In this document: one piece after another, positions 53,478-63,081 of the stretch | Layout: every line of letters begins with the position of its first letter | How positions within the stretch are numbered: position 1 is the first letter of the stretch | DNA from: Algoriphagus sp. PAP.12 | GTDB taxonomy: Bacteria; Bacteroidota; Bacteroidia; Cytophagales; Cyclobacteriaceae | Length of the DNA stretch: 64,000 bases | NCBI RefSeq assembly: GCF_026652115.1 | Contig: NZ_JAPPSQ010000016.1 | Location: 49,745-113,744 of the forward strand | Reading direction: 5' to 3' | Position numbers and translations under genes: made by a program | The notes under the pieces: model-generated | What the model was told of the DNA's origin: nothing | Databases searched by the model: none | Seen by the model: only the letters and a program-made list of their open reading frames with translations

Positions 53478-53987
53478 ATGGCAAAACAACCTGAAGTCTG
53501 GCTGAGAGGCCCAATTCCTGCCTATCCCATGGAGCTACAGCCAGTAGCCCATGCGATATTGCAAGCTCAAGAAGAAATTCATCAGTTAATGGCGAATTTT
53601 CCGAAGGAAAAACTTTGGGAAAAGCCTGCAGGCATGGCCTCACCTGCTTTCCACATCAGGCATATCGGAGGGGTACTGGATCGCATGTGTACCTATGCCA
53701 AAGCTGAGCCCCTGACTGAGGAGCAATTCGCTTATCTAAAATCGGAAGGGGTACCAAACGAAGACGTGACAACCCAAGACCTTCTTAATGTACTAAACAT
53801 TCAAATTGCTTCCTTTTTGACCTTTCTGGAAAATGTAGACCCCAAAACATTAACTGAAAATAGAGGGGTTGGAAGAGCTCAATTACCTTCTACAGTGGGA
53901 GGATTGCTATTTCATGCTGCCGAGCACATGCAGCGACATTTTGGACAGTTGTTGGTGACGGTGAAGGTGATACTTCATGCCAGGTAA
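53478..53987 (+). CDS. DinB-family protein
   Basis: 169 residues, four-helix DinB/YfiT-like bundle with a His triad for metal (F-H-I-R-H-I-G-G near 57 and H-A-A-E-H-M-Q-R-H near 146-154). Members often transfer thiol groups or act as metalloenzymes; others are stress genes. Nothing indicates the substrate. It stands apart from hxlA by a terminator. Confidence 0.83.
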   Translation: MAKQPEVWLRGPIPAYPMELQPVAHAILQAQEEIHQLMANFPKEKLWEKPAGMASPAFHIRHIGGVLDRMCTYAKAEPLTEEQFAYLKSEGVPNEDVTTQDLLNVLNIQIASFLTFLENVDPKTLTENRGVGRAQLPSTVGGLLFHAAEHMQRHFGQLLVTVKVILHAR

Positions 53988-54475
53988 GTAATAGGTTCAT
54001 CTTACTTCCTAATCCTCACTCAAAACCCCATAACCTTTCCTGTTCTTCCCCGTTCATTTTTAAAATTGCATTTCGATCATTTTCAGAATTGAAACCCAAA
54101 TTCACATATAGTCATTTCTATTTTTTTGAAGCTCTAGCTAGATTCATGGATGGGCTTTTATTTTCCAATTTAATTGGGTCCTATCATTCTTTTGCTGTAA
54201 AATCTTATTCCTACCAAGGATAAGATCTTCGGATTTTTTCTTTTCAATTATGAGCGAATACGTTGCTATCCCTTTCTGTAATCCCAATAGTCTTTCTAAA
54301 AGAGGGAAGTTCTATATTCTCTTGTTTTCATGTAACAAGGCCTTTATCAAGCTGCTCTCCTGTCAATAGGCAAGGAGAGCATCCCTTCTTTTTCTGAAGG
54401 CCAATTCCCAATTGGTGTACCGGCGTATATGCGCAATGGGAAAGGTACACTCTTTTCTATCTAAAAATATCAAAC
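53988..54475. other. Intergenic region with several hairpins upstream of the Rnk-like gene
   Basis: 488 bases without a gene. The last 120 hold structure: a 9-bp stem TGCTCTCCT/AGGAGAGCA (54353-54361, 54373-54381), a short CCAATT/AATTGG hairpin, and a GTGTACC/GGTACAC pair (54415-54421, 54444-54450). They end just before the next ATG, so a structured 5' leader is possible. No known RNA family is recognised. Confidence 0.4.
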
Positions 54476-54856
54476 ATGAAACTTCAATTAAAAGAATCAG
54501 ATTACCTGATTATTCGATCCTTAATAACTAATTCCAAAACCCAAATCCCTCTAAATGAAAAATTGAAACTTGAAGAGGAAATTCAAAAAAGCAGAATCAT
54601 CAAAGACAGGAATTTCCCATCGGATGTAGTATGCCTGGGATGCCGGGTTGAAATACTGGATCTGAATTCTATGATAAAAAATACGCTTATCATTGTACTT
54701 CCGGAGGAAGCTCGGATCAAAGAGCAAAAAATCTCCTTATTTGCCCCCTTGGCTATAGCTCTTTTGGGTGAAAAAGAAGGTAAAATCATCCAATGGAAAG
54801 TCCAAAGAGGAACTTTGAGATTAAAAATCATCAAAGTAGAACAGACAGTGGATTAA
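54476..54856 (+). CDS. Rnk/GreA-GreB C-terminal family protein
   Basis: 126 residues. The helical N-terminus is short. The GreA/GreB C-terminal FKBP-like fold follows, with V-C-L-G-C-R-V-E-I, I-V-L-P-E-E-A, L-F-A-P-L-A-I-A-L-L-G-E-K-E-G, and W-K-V-Q-R-G-T-L-R-L-K-I-I-K-V. This matches Rnk-like anti-Gre or nucleoside-diphosphate-kinase regulator proteins, which bind RNA polymerase. It lacks the long GreA coiled coil, so it should not cleave RNA. Preceded by a hairpin-rich leader. Confidence 0.83.
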   Translation: MKLQLKESDYLIIRSLITNSKTQIPLNEKLKLEEEIQKSRIIKDRNFPSDVVCLGCRVEILDLNSMIKNTLIIVLPEEARIKEQKISLFAPLAIALLGEKEGKIIQWKVQRGTLRLKIIKVEQTVD

Positions 54857-54933
54857 TTCAAGGGTCATTTCATTTCCGAGGTCCTGAAATGGACCTCGGA
54901 AATTGATAAAAGTTTGCCAAGTATTTTGCTATA

Positions 54934-55722
54934 TTATTTTGGAAACAAAAAGATCAATACGGCTCTCCAGCCCCAATCGGCTTTCCCTCCATCAGGAGCA
55001 GCAAGGTTTAACCTTGGTCCGACAACAAATTGTGTTTTTTGTTTCCCCAAAGAAGTAACAGCGCTAAAGGTAGGATTGAACCAGACTGTAGAAGTGGATG
55101 CACTCCAGTTTTGAGTCCATTCCATATTTGCTCCGACTCCTGCACCTGATTTCCAGTTATAAACCAAAAAAGGCTGAACAAACATCTGACTGACATCTGG
55201 ACGATCAGCATTACCGGCAACAGACCAAATTTGATTGACTAAGCCTCCCAAAGTCCATCCATTCATCTGTTTCAATGCAACTGCAGTGGGGCCTACGCCA
55301 AATTTTTTGGTTGTAAGAAAATCATTGGTTCCCGTTGGTAGTAGAAGTGCAGGACCAACACCCCAAGTTATTTTTTCAGAATTTTTAGGTGAGAAAAATG
55401 CGGAAACAACTGCATCCGAAAGACCTGCTTGTTTTTCACCAGGTGCAGTGACATTATATTGCGTAACAACAGGTAGCACCATTCTAGTGATTAGATTAAT
55501 GTCTTTGGTAATAGAGATAGGCAAGACAGGTTGAATATTCATAGTATTTCTAGTACCCTGCCAATCCCCAATCCCATAATCGGTATTGTTTTGCAATGGT
55601 AAAGAAATCAAAGAGGCTATTGGATTAGCAAGTTTTTTTGCAAGCTCTGCCGCATCATCCTGAGCAAATGAACTACCCATGGAAATCAATAAAAATGAAA
55701 TTAAAAGAAGGTTTTTTTTCAT
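54934..55722 (-). CDS. Outer-membrane protein of the MetA-pathway / neuromedin-U type
   Basis: 262 residues from the ATG at 55722 (M-K-K-N-L-L-L-I-S), giving a signal ending S-S-F-A-Q. The beta-rich body (Q-P-V-L-P-I-S-I-T-K-D, G-V-G-P-A-L-L-L-P-T-G-T, N-L-A-A-P-D-G-G) with an aromatic end matches the phenol MetA-degradation/transporter-like family (annotated neuromedin U in related genomes). The reaction or substrate is unknown. Monocistronic. Confidence 0.72.
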   Translation of the reverse strand: MKKNLLLISFLLISMGSSFAQDDAAELAKKLANPIASLISLPLQNNTDYGIGDWQGTRNTMNIQPVLPISITKDINLITRMVLPVVTQYNVTAPGEKQAGLSDAVVSAFFSPKNSEKITWGVGPALLLPTGTNDFLTTKKFGVGPTAVALKQMNGWTLGGLVNQIWSVAGNADRPDVSQMFVQPFLVYNWKSGAGVGANMEWTQNWSASTSTVWFNPTFSAVTSLGKQKTQFVVGPRLNLAAPDGGKADWGWRAVLIFLFPK

Positions 55723-56017
55723 GATTGATGGTCTATTAACTGTTTTCAGAATCAAACTAAGAAATCCCAACATAACAAGTGAATTATATTACAAGTACTG
55801 AAAAAATATTGATTGAGTTTTATTTAAATCTCAATTCACTCTTTTTATTTCATTTATTACAACCTTCTTTTATAATTATGTTAGTTGACCTGTATTGATA
55901 ATTACGAACTAAACTAATTCTTTCTTATATATCAAGCCCTAAACTCAAAAAAATGATTTTAATACTTAGGGTAAAAAAATGCAGGTGTTGCCAATAAATT
56001 AAATTTAACCTAAAATT

Positions 56018-56809
56018 TTAATGGGCAACTGAAAATTCAGATTGATTCAATTGTTCATAAACTCCATCCCACAATTCTATTCTTTTTTGTAGGGATTTTA
56101 TAACTGCAATTTCAACCTCCGCCCATTTTTGCTCATCGTCTCCACAAAGGTTTTCTGTCATCTGTAAAGCCAAATGACTGTGATGATCTCCATCCACTTC
56201 GATATGTCTTTCGAGGTAATATTTGAAAATAGAAACCTGGTCTGGGAATTTTGCATGCATGTCTTTTACAATAGACAAAAACATTCCGGGAATCAAATCT
56301 TCTCTCCCGAAAGTAAATACTGCAGCATTTAGGTAATCTTTCTCTCTTGAGATGATATCAAAGGTATAATTCACAAAATCCAATGCATTCTGTGGGGCTT
56401 TAGATGCTTGACCTGCCAATTCAAAATCACCTGAACGCTGAAGGGTATGTAAGAAATTCTCTATAGGCTCTACATCTGCACCGCATTGCACCATGGCATC
56501 CAGATACATTTCATAGTGACTCTTTCTATTTCCTGATGCGTCGACATCGGACTCTTCTCCGTTCACGATCTCATTGATCAAAAAACGTGTTTCCGGATCA
56601 CCAACAGGATACCAAGGAACAGTGGTACAGGTCAATTGATTTTGTAGAACTTTTAGAAGTGACATAAAGTCCCAAACAGCAAAAACGTGGGACTGCATAA
56701 ATAACTGAAGGTCTTCTAAATCCTGAATAGCGCCGTATACCTTATGATTGATGATTGCTTGCCTATACGGCTCGATTGCTTCTTGAATTTTTTGTATCTG
56801 AGAGGTCAT
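56018..56809 (-). CDS. DUF3050 protein
   Basis: 263 residues, all-helical. D-L-E-D-L-Q-L-F-M-Q-S-H-V-F-A-V-W-D-F-M, T-C-T-T-V-P-W-Y-P-V-G-D, and E-R-H-I-E-V-D-G-D-H-H (His/Glu/Asp-rich, a possible metal site) fit the DUF3050 heme-oxygenase-like family. Function unknown. Monocistronic. Confidence 0.82.
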   Translation of the reverse strand: MTSQIQKIQEAIEPYRQAIINHKVYGAIQDLEDLQLFMQSHVFAVWDFMSLLKVLQNQLTCTTVPWYPVGDPETRFLINEIVNGEESDVDASGNRKSHYEMYLDAMVQCGADVEPIENFLHTLQRSGDFELAGQASKAPQNALDFVNYTFDIISREKDYLNAAVFTFGREDLIPGMFLSIVKDMHAKFPDQVSIFKYYLERHIEVDGDHHSHLALQMTENLCGDDEQKWAEVEIAVIKSLQKRIELWDGVYEQLNQSEFSVAH

Positions 56810-56923
56810 GACCTTTTAGTGCTAAATTTTACTATTGATGCAAACCCTAATAGTGGTGGAAGGGTTCATAGAATTTTCTTCCTAGCTCATAATCAATGAT
56901 TTTATTTAATAGATGGAAAAAAA

Positions 56924-56941
56924 GCCTACAAAACTGTAGGC
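56924..56941 (-). terminator. Terminator of the SDR gene
   Basis: GCCTACA/TGTAGGC 7-bp stem with a 4-nt loop; on the minus strand a run of seven T follows. Confidence 0.7.
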
Positions 56942-56966
56942 CCTTCTGGTTAGAGTTCAAATCCTG

Positions 56967-57761
56967 TTAAATAATATAATTAGCGACACCACCATCTACT
57001 CTCAAGGCTGCACCATTGGTTGCTGAAGACAAAGGACTGGCTATATAGGTCACCATATTCGCTACTTCCTCAGCTTCTGCAAATCGCTGGATCAAAGAAG
57101 TAGGTCTTCTATTCGCGAAGAAATCCTCCAGAATCGCATCAACAGTTGTGTTGTTTTCTTTTGCCGCATTTTCCAGCTCTCTGATATTCGCTCTGCTATA
57201 AGTTGGGCCTGGTAGCACCGAATTGACTGTCACATTACTTCCCTTACTCAATCTGGCCAAGCCTCTTGAAACTGCCAATTGTGCCGTTTTGCTAAATCCA
57301 TAATGCACCATTTCGGTAGGAATATTCAAAGCAGATTCACTGGAAATGAATATGATTCTCCCCTCATTTTTCTCCATCATTTTCGGGAAATAATGTCTGG
57401 AAAGGCGAACCCCACTCATCACATTGATTTCAAACATTTCAAACCATTCTTCGTCCGTGATTTCTTCAAATTCCACTTGATTGAAAATACCCACGTTGTT
57501 TACTAGAATATCCACTTCAGGCACTTCCAATAGTAATTGGAGAATATCATCTTTTTTAGAAAAGTCCGCTGCTACTCCAATTATTGACTCGTTCCCAGTT
57601 TCTTCTTTTAAAGCCTTCACGGCTTCATCCACAGCACTTTGCTTTCTTCCATTCAAAATTACTTTCGCACCCTCTGCAGCTAGTCCTTTGGCTATGGCAT
57701 ATCCTATACCTGCTGTTGAGCCTGTGACTAATGCTTTTTTTCCTGTCAGTTGTAAATCCAT
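56967..57761 (-). CDS. Classical SDR-family oxidoreductase
   Basis: 264 residues. T-G-S-T-A-G-I-G (NAD(P) binding, about 12-19), N-N-V-G, the catalytic Ser in F-I-S-S-E, and Y-G-F-S-K (Y-x3-K) are all present, in contrast to the SDR at 50.3 kb. The end reads L-R-V-D-G-G-V-A-N, normal for FabG-like enzymes. Substrate unknown. Confidence 0.92.
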   Translation of the reverse strand: MDLQLTGKKALVTGSTAGIGYAIAKGLAAEGAKVILNGRKQSAVDEAVKALKEETGNESIIGVAADFSKKDDILQLLLEVPEVDILVNNVGIFNQVEFEEITDEEWFEMFEINVMSGVRLSRHYFPKMMEKNEGRIIFISSESALNIPTEMVHYGFSKTAQLAVSRGLARLSKGSNVTVNSVLPGPTYSRANIRELENAAKENNTTVDAILEDFFANRRPTSLIQRFAEAEEVANMVTYIASPLSSATNGAALRVDGGVANYII

Positions 57762-57981
57762 GTTTTTGTGATTGGTTTAACTAAGGTTTAAAATCTTATT
57801 GATCTGAAATAAAAATCGATGTTACCTGTCGTGATTATTGATTTATCAGAATTAAGAAAGAAACAGTCTTGAAAGGGAAAGGAGTTCCTATTCCCTCCTA
57901 TTTGTCGCAAAACACCACTATTATAAAAGAAGAAATCTCTAAATTTCTTCCTTTAAAAATCAATTTTAATCCCAGAATAAA

Positions 57982-58407
57982 ATGGCTCAGATTAACCCGC
58001 ATATAAACTTCAATGGTAATGCAGAAGAAGCTTTTACCTTTTATAAATCCGCTTTTGGTGGAGAATTTTCAAAAATCATCCGCTTCAAAGATTTGGCTGG
58101 ACCAGAATTCCCAGTAGCCGAGAAAGAGGCTAATAAAATTATGCACATTGAACTACCTATTGGAAGCTGCAAGTTGATGGGAAATGATGTTCCCGAAATA
58201 TTAGGAAGAACCAATGAAAATGAAAATAGAAGTAAAATTTCAATAGACACCACTAGTAAAGAGGAAGCCGATCGAATTTTTAATGGACTCTCTGAAGGAG
58301 GTCAGATTGAAATGCCCATGGATAATAGCCCTTGGGGAACTTATTTTGGAATGTTTAGAGATAAATATGGAATCGAATGGATGGTAAGTTTTGATCCAAA
58401 TGGATAA
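57982..58407 (+). CDS. PhnB-like VOC family protein
   Basis: 141 residues, single domain. F-N-G-N-A-E-E-A-F-T-F-Y at the start and Y-F-G-M-F-R-D-K-Y-G-I-E-W at the end define the PhnB group. It is a relative of the two-domain gene at the left edge of the window. Function unknown. Confidence 0.87.
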   Translation: MAQINPHINFNGNAEEAFTFYKSAFGGEFSKIIRFKDLAGPEFPVAEKEANKIMHIELPIGSCKLMGNDVPEILGRTNENENRSKISIDTTSKEEADRIFNGLSEGGQIEMPMDNSPWGTYFGMFRDKYGIEWMVSFDPNG

Positions 58408-58410
58408 AAA

Positions 58411-58439
58411 AAAGCACCACAGAATCCCGTGGCGCTTTT
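58411..58439 (+). terminator. Terminator of the VOC gene
   Basis: AAAGC-A-CCAC / GTGG-C-GCTTT imperfect stem with an 8-nt loop, preceded by an A run and followed by T, so it could also act on the convergent lipoprotein gene. Confidence 0.6.
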
Positions 58440-58487
58440 ACTCTCAAACGAAATAGAGCTATCTATTTCTAGGGGCTAGCAAATATT

Positions 58488-59264
58488 TTATTTCTTATCT
58501 TTTTTGAAATCTCCGTTTTTGAAAACCAAAGCTTCTTTGATATTGGCCAAAATAGCCTCATAGGCTTCTCCATTGCCATCCTCATTATTTGGTCCCACTT
58601 CAATCAATCCATCCATATTTCCATCTGAAACAAGGGTTGGTGACACTCCCTCTAGGAATTTATCCATGAAGAAAGTCAACAAAAGTTCTTGAGAACCTTC
58701 CACTTCCAGCCCTTGGTTAAACTGGAATACCACTTCATCTTCCAAGTCGATGTACATGACTGCGGGGACTCCAAACCAAGTAGCTTTAGTCACTACTGAA
58801 TTACCATAGATATCATCTTCTTCAGCAACATCCATAGCTTTTACCAAGTCAAAAGTTACTTTGCCATAAACTCCATTATATGCCAATCCAGAAGCAACTG
58901 GAGCCACATAAATTTGTCCATCTTCTACAAGAGTCAATACAACGGGATCTTTTTCTTTGATATGGATGACACTAGGTTTATCCTTTCCTTTATCCTTATT
59001 CTTTCCAGTATCCTTATCCTGGCCCTTCAACATCATTTTCAGATTGTCAATTGAAATGGTCACATCTGTAATCTCAAAGTTCCCATAGACAAGATTGTTG
59101 ATTCTGGCATTGGGATCATCAGTACTATTCCCTACAGTTGCAGAAATAGTGACTTGGCTTTCTCCTTCCACTATCTGTGTATCTTCATTTTCTGTACAAG
59201 ACCACATGAGGGTTGCAGCAGAAGAAGCAATCATCCATGTTTTCCAATTTTTGAGTGTTTTCAT
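58488..59264 (-). CDS. Hypothetical lipoprotein with charged linker
   Basis: 258 residues. Lipoprotein signal M-x-x-W-S-C-T-E-N (Cys near 23). A repetitive Lys/Asp/Gly linker (K-D-T-G-K-N-K-D-K-G-K-D-K) near residue 85 separates two beta-rich halves. I do not recognise the family; the C-terminus (K-K-D-K-K) is basic. It is probably the second gene of a unit with the lipoprotein upstream, given a 51-base gap on the same strand. Confidence 0.65.
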   Translation of the reverse strand: MKTLKNWKTWMIASSAATLMWSCTENEDTQIVEGESQVTISATVGNSTDDPNARINNLVYGNFEITDVTISIDNLKMMLKGQDKDTGKNKDKGKDKPSVIHIKEKDPVVLTLVEDGQIYVAPVASGLAYNGVYGKVTFDLVKAMDVAEEDDIYGNSVVTKATWFGVPAVMYIDLEDEVVFQFNQGLEVEGSQELLLTFFMDKFLEGVSPTLVSDGNMDGLIEVGPNNEDGNGEAYEAILANIKEALVFKNGDFKKDKK

Positions 59265-59315
59265 AATTTTTGGTTTGATTAGGTATTGATTAAAATTATT
59301 TAAGGGTTATAGTTT

Positions 59316-59936
59316 TCAATTTTCGCTCGTTCCGATTTCTTTCCATTTGACATTTGAAAATTCACCATTTCGGACTTCCACAAAAGTCCCATTGTATTGA
59401 TCTTCAGCATCAAATTGGAAGGTTCCCGAAATGGATTGATTGAGAGTATCAAAAGAAGTTACTGTCAGACTCATCAAATTGGCATGATTGGAACTAGCCT
59501 TAAAAAGTGTATCAGTTTCATTCTTCGAAGTACGTTCTTCAACCCCTCCCATAACTCCTTCAAAGGAACCAACAATTTCCTCGTTATAAATCCATTCTTG
59601 CATAGGATCATCAGTCTGAACCTCTTCTAATGAATTCCCTGCCAACTTAAAACCTACAGCCCTAGCCCCTCCTTGATATTGACTAACACCGAATACCGTG
59701 AGAAGAAAAGTTCCGTTTTCTCTTTGCATTTCTGCAATGATAAAATCCATCGCTGCTAAACTCTGATTCCCAGCAGCCTCAAAATCCTCCCCATTGACCT
59801 CACATTCAATTTTTCCATTCTTATCACTCTCAGGAAAAATATCCTGAACTAGGTCACATCCACTTACTATATGTAGGAATCCTAGAATAAAAAGCACTAC
59901 AATGAAACGGTAGAAATGAAATTTCATAAAACTCAT
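59316..59936 (-). CDS. Hypothetical lipoprotein, DUF6252-like
   Basis: 206 residues (or 203 from M4). The signal ends I-V-S-G-C-D-L, lipid Cys near 27. The beta-rich domain has C-E-V-N-G-E-D-F-E-A near its start and I-S-G-T-F-Q-F-D-A-E...V-R-N-G-E-F at its end, features seen in DUF6252-type lipoproteins. Function unknown. The probable promoter region lies in the long AT-rich gap upstream. Confidence 0.68.
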   Translation of the reverse strand: MSFMKFHFYRFIVVLFILGFLHIVSGCDLVQDIFPESDKNGKIECEVNGEDFEAAGNQSLAAMDFIIAEMQRENGTFLLTVFGVSQYQGGARAVGFKLAGNSLEEVQTDDPMQEWIYNEEIVGSFEGVMGGVEERTSKNETDTLFKASSNHANLMSLTVTSFDTLNQSISGTFQFDAEDQYNGTFVEVRNGEFSNVKWKEIGTSEN

Positions 59937-60477
59937 TTTAATAGGTTGTAAATAGGCTTTATTAGACTGGTTATTTTGGGTACAATATTCCTCAATCTGT
60001 TGGGCTTACTAACAATCTTTCTTTCATTTCAATTACTTCAAATGACCATTAAGGCTATTTAAAGAGACATAAAAGAATCTCTACTATAATAACTCATATC
60101 TTATGCCAATACAGCATAACAAAACAATTCATCATACAAAAAAAAATACCCACATTAATATATTGAATTTCAGAGACTTAAATAAAAAAGGTAAGTTTTT
60201 ATAGATAATAAATTATAGAAATAAAATCAAAAACAATAAACCTAATAAATAATACTAAAAAGAATATTTAAAACTAAAATGAATATTAAAATATATATTT
60301 AACTAAATCCTATATAAATTCTTTACAAATCAATCAGCAAATAAATTAGGTAACCTAACAAAACATCATCTAGGAAAGTCTAATATGAAGAATTTGTAAA
60401 TTCACCAAAACGAAGAAGAGAATTCCGTTTAAATTCCTAATTTAGAATCCAGTATTTCAATAAATCAATAAACATCA
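59937..60477. other. Long AT-rich intergenic region
   Basis: 541 bases between divergent genes, extremely A/T-rich in 60,100-60,360 with runs of AAATAAA-like words. I see no coding frame, RNA gene or repeat array. It should hold both promoters; I could not pick a convincing TAnnTTTG element by eye. Confidence 0.5.
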
Positions 60478-61257
60478 ATGTCAAAGTTTTTCCTTTTCGC
60501 TCTATCATTTTTCATGGTATCCCTCGCTTCTTTTTCTCAAAACAGCTTCAACAAAAACAAAGTGATAGCCCATCGAGGAGCTTGGAAGGCAAATGGGCTA
60601 CCTCAAAACTCTTTAGCCTCTCTAAATCAGGCAGTGGAATTGGGTTGCGAAGGCTCTGAATTCGACGTATGGATGACTTCTGATGGGAAGTTGGTAGTAA
60701 GTCATGATTCAGATCATGATGGTATCCCTATTGAAACCACTACATTAAAAGAATTGAGAAAACACAGACTTTCAAATGGTGAGAAAATACCTACTGTTGA
60801 AGAATACCTGAAGAAGGGAATGAAACAGCAAGGGACAAAGCTGATTTTTGAAATAAAACCATCTAAAATCAGTACTGAAAGAAGTGAAGAGCTTGCTGCA
60901 AAATGCGTGGCCTTGGTGAAAAAACTGAAAGCTGAAAAATGGGTTGATTATATCACTTTTAGCTATGAAGCTGGCCTAAAAGTAATAGAGCTCGATCCAA
61001 ATGCCAATGTCGCTTACCTAACGGGAAATAAAAACCCACAAGAATTGAAGGATGCAGGATTTTTTGGATTTGATTACAATATCAAAGTTTTAAAAGACAA
61101 GCCTGAATGGATTAAAGAAGCACAAGCCTTGGGACTAACAGTTAATGCTTGGACTGTTAATAGCAAAGAAGATCTTGAATGGCTTTTGGATCAAAATCCT
61201 GATTTTATTACTACTGATCAACCGGAATTATTATTTGAGATTTTGAGAAGTAGATAG
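60478..61257 (+). CDS. Glycerophosphodiester phosphodiesterase, exported
   Basis: 259 residues, signal peptide to about 20 (S-L-A-S-F-S-Q). The GDPD catalytic set is intact: H32-R33 in I-A-H-R-G, E61-x-D63 in G-S-E-F-D-V, and H76 in V-V-S-H-D. The barrel ends with F-I-T-T-D-Q-P. It hydrolyses glycerophosphodiesters to glycerol 3-phosphate and an alcohol in the periplasm. Monocistronic. Confidence 0.93.
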   Translation: MSKFFLFALSFFMVSLASFSQNSFNKNKVIAHRGAWKANGLPQNSLASLNQAVELGCEGSEFDVWMTSDGKLVVSHDSDHDGIPIETTTLKELRKHRLSNGEKIPTVEEYLKKGMKQQGTKLIFEIKPSKISTERSEELAAKCVALVKKLKAEKWVDYITFSYEAGLKVIELDPNANVAYLTGNKNPQELKDAGFFGFDYNIKVLKDKPEWIKEAQALGLTVNAWTVNSKEDLEWLLDQNPDFITTDQPELLFEILRSR

Positions 61258-62021
61258 AAGTGATTGGGAAATTAAAGTTTAATTCAAAAGGCTGAAGTCA
61301 GAAAGCTGAAAGATAACAAGGGTTGTGAAGGTTGTGATTGTTGTGTGCCTTCTGCGTTGTTGTAATTTGAAAATTGAAAAATTGCAAAATTGGGAAATCG
61401 AATAGGAAGGGTTTAGAGAGTAGCGATTAGAGAGCAGAGATTTGTGAATCATCAATGCTCAATTTTCAATTCTCAATATCGATGAATACCGGTAGAAATC
61501 GGCACCTTGGCCGGAAGGGCTGGGATTACTTAGAAGAATATTCCTTTTCAATTTAGCCCAGAAGGGGCGCAACGTTGAATAGCCATACCAGTGGTAGGCA
61601 GGCCCGTGGCTTTAGCCCAGGGAAAAATGAAATAAAAGCCATTTCCCTCAGCCATGGGATTCCAATTGACAATCTAACCTAGTGCCGAGGAGAGAACGAA
61701 TTCAGTAAACAGTGGTCGGTGGTCTGTGTTCAGTCCCTAGACAATAGTCCATGGTCCATAGTGGGAAGTGGGATGTTAAGTCAGAAAGATAAAATAAGAA
61801 AGCTAAAAAGGGTTGGAAGAGTTGTGGTTGTTATACGAAGCGCTTTAGTGAACGCTAAATTTCAAATCTCAAAATTCGAATCTCAAATCAATTGGCCCCA
61901 AGCACTGAGATTTCTTAGAAATGAAATCGTAAAATAAACAAAGAACCTTCGATTGTAAACTTGGCACATTGTATTTTGTACTAACTACTTGATTCTTGGC
62001 TCTCTGCTCTAAGTTCTTGAT
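61258..62021. repeat. Non-coding, repeat-like region (REP-type extragenic element)
   Basis: 764 bases without a credible gene. The first part is built of short, reworked near-repeats (G-rich GTTGTGAAGGTTGTG; AATTGAAAAATTGCAAAATTG; TCAATTTTCAATTCTCAAT). The part at ~61,490-61,680 has several GC-rich hairpin halves (TAGCCCAGAAGGGGC, GGCTTTAGCCCAGGG), which resemble the extragenic repeats I know from other Bacteroidota genomes. Copy number cannot be seen inside this window. A 72-codon frame at 61,719 lacks coding character. Confidence 0.45.
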
Positions 62022-62987
62022 TTACCACATAATCACCGGTCTACTATCATCCGGTTCATTGTCTCTGAACAGGCTGAAGACTGCCGTGAACTCATGGATC
62101 TGCCCCGGTAGATTGTAGGAATAGCCTCCCATCGGGAATTCATACACATAGCCGATCCTCACCCGCTTGGTCACCACGCCCAGCTGCATATTGGTCGCAA
62201 AGTCCAGCCTGTGGCCTCCTCCCACCCAGATCTTGTTCATCAATAAGACCTTCAGGTTAAACTCTGTCAGATCCGGTAAGCCCTTTTGGCTTCTGTAGAA
62301 GGCATTCGTAATCACTGCCAGATTTGGGCTGATGGCTTCTCTAAAGCCTGCCTGGATCATCTTCGCTGCCGGATAGCCATCCATAAACTCATCCCCCGAA
62401 GTGATTTTGCCTCCGTTCACCCGGTGCATCCCGTAAGAGATATAATACTTTGCATGAGTTAGCGCAATCCCCAGATTGAAGTCTACCACATTCATATTGG
62501 AAAACTGACCGATGTACTGGCCCAAAGTCTGGTCATTCTGCTCCTCTGTTGTCAGGGAGTTGCCATCCAGTCGGATACTCTGATAGCTCACCCCTGCTCC
62601 CAGTCTCAGGTTATGCTTCTCGGTCAAGCGGATTCTAGAGGCGTAGTTCAACATCAGCTCGGTTTCCCGAAACGCTCCATAGGTATCATGAAGCAGATTC
62701 AATGAGACTGCATTCTTGCCCGTCAGCTCTGGGTCTCTTTCCCCCGAAAGCTCCCCAAGGTCCAGCTCTGTGCTGAAAAAATAGGTCTTCGGTGCTCCCT
62801 CAAAGCCTGACCACTGATTTCTCACAAAGCCTCTCACAGTACTCCCCTCATAGCCTGTCAATCCCGGATTGAAGTAACTCTGGAAGTGACTGAAGTTGGA
62901 GATGTATTTGGTCGACTGGGAATAGCCTATCGGGGAGGTTATTAAACCTATCAATATGATCAGTCCTGTAAAATATAATCGTCTCAT
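62022..62987 (-). CDS. PorP/SprF-family type IX secretion outer-membrane protein
   Basis: About 321 residues from the ATG at 62987 (M-R-R-L-Y-F), chosen because the signal peptide (G-L-I-T-S-P-I-G-Y-S-Q) then sits at the N-terminus. S-H-F-Q-S-Y-F-N-P-G-L-T-G and R-N-Q-W-S-G-F-E-G-A-P-K-T are the hallmark of the family, which forms a beta-barrel attaching T9SS cargo with a type B sorting domain. It directly follows, and is probably cotranscribed with, the CHU_C cargo gene upstream. This local pairing is the common one. Confidence 0.93.
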   Translation of the reverse strand: MRRLYFTGLIILIGLITSPIGYSQSTKYISNFSHFQSYFNPGLTGYEGSTVRGFVRNQWSGFEGAPKTYFFSTELDLGELSGERDPELTGKNAVSLNLLHDTYGAFRETELMLNYASRIRLTEKHNLRLGAGVSYQSIRLDGNSLTTEEQNDQTLGQYIGQFSNMNVVDFNLGIALTHAKYYISYGMHRVNGGKITSGDEFMDGYPAAKMIQAGFREAISPNLAVITNAFYRSQKGLPDLTEFNLKVLLMNKIWVGGGHRLDFATNMQLGVVTKRVRIGYVYEFPMGGYSYNLPGQIHEFTAVFSLFRDNEPDDSRPVIMW

Positions 62988-63081
62988 GTCCGTCTTTTGA
63001 AAAATTCTCTTTTGCTCTGATTTCTGATTCTGGAATAAGGGGATGGGAATCTTGTCCCACCCCAATTTGCTTCTTTTGACT

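Noticed and set aside
61719..61937. 72-codon plus-strand frame in the repeat-like region
   Set aside because: The sequence is made of reworked short repeats and has no start signal or family similarity.
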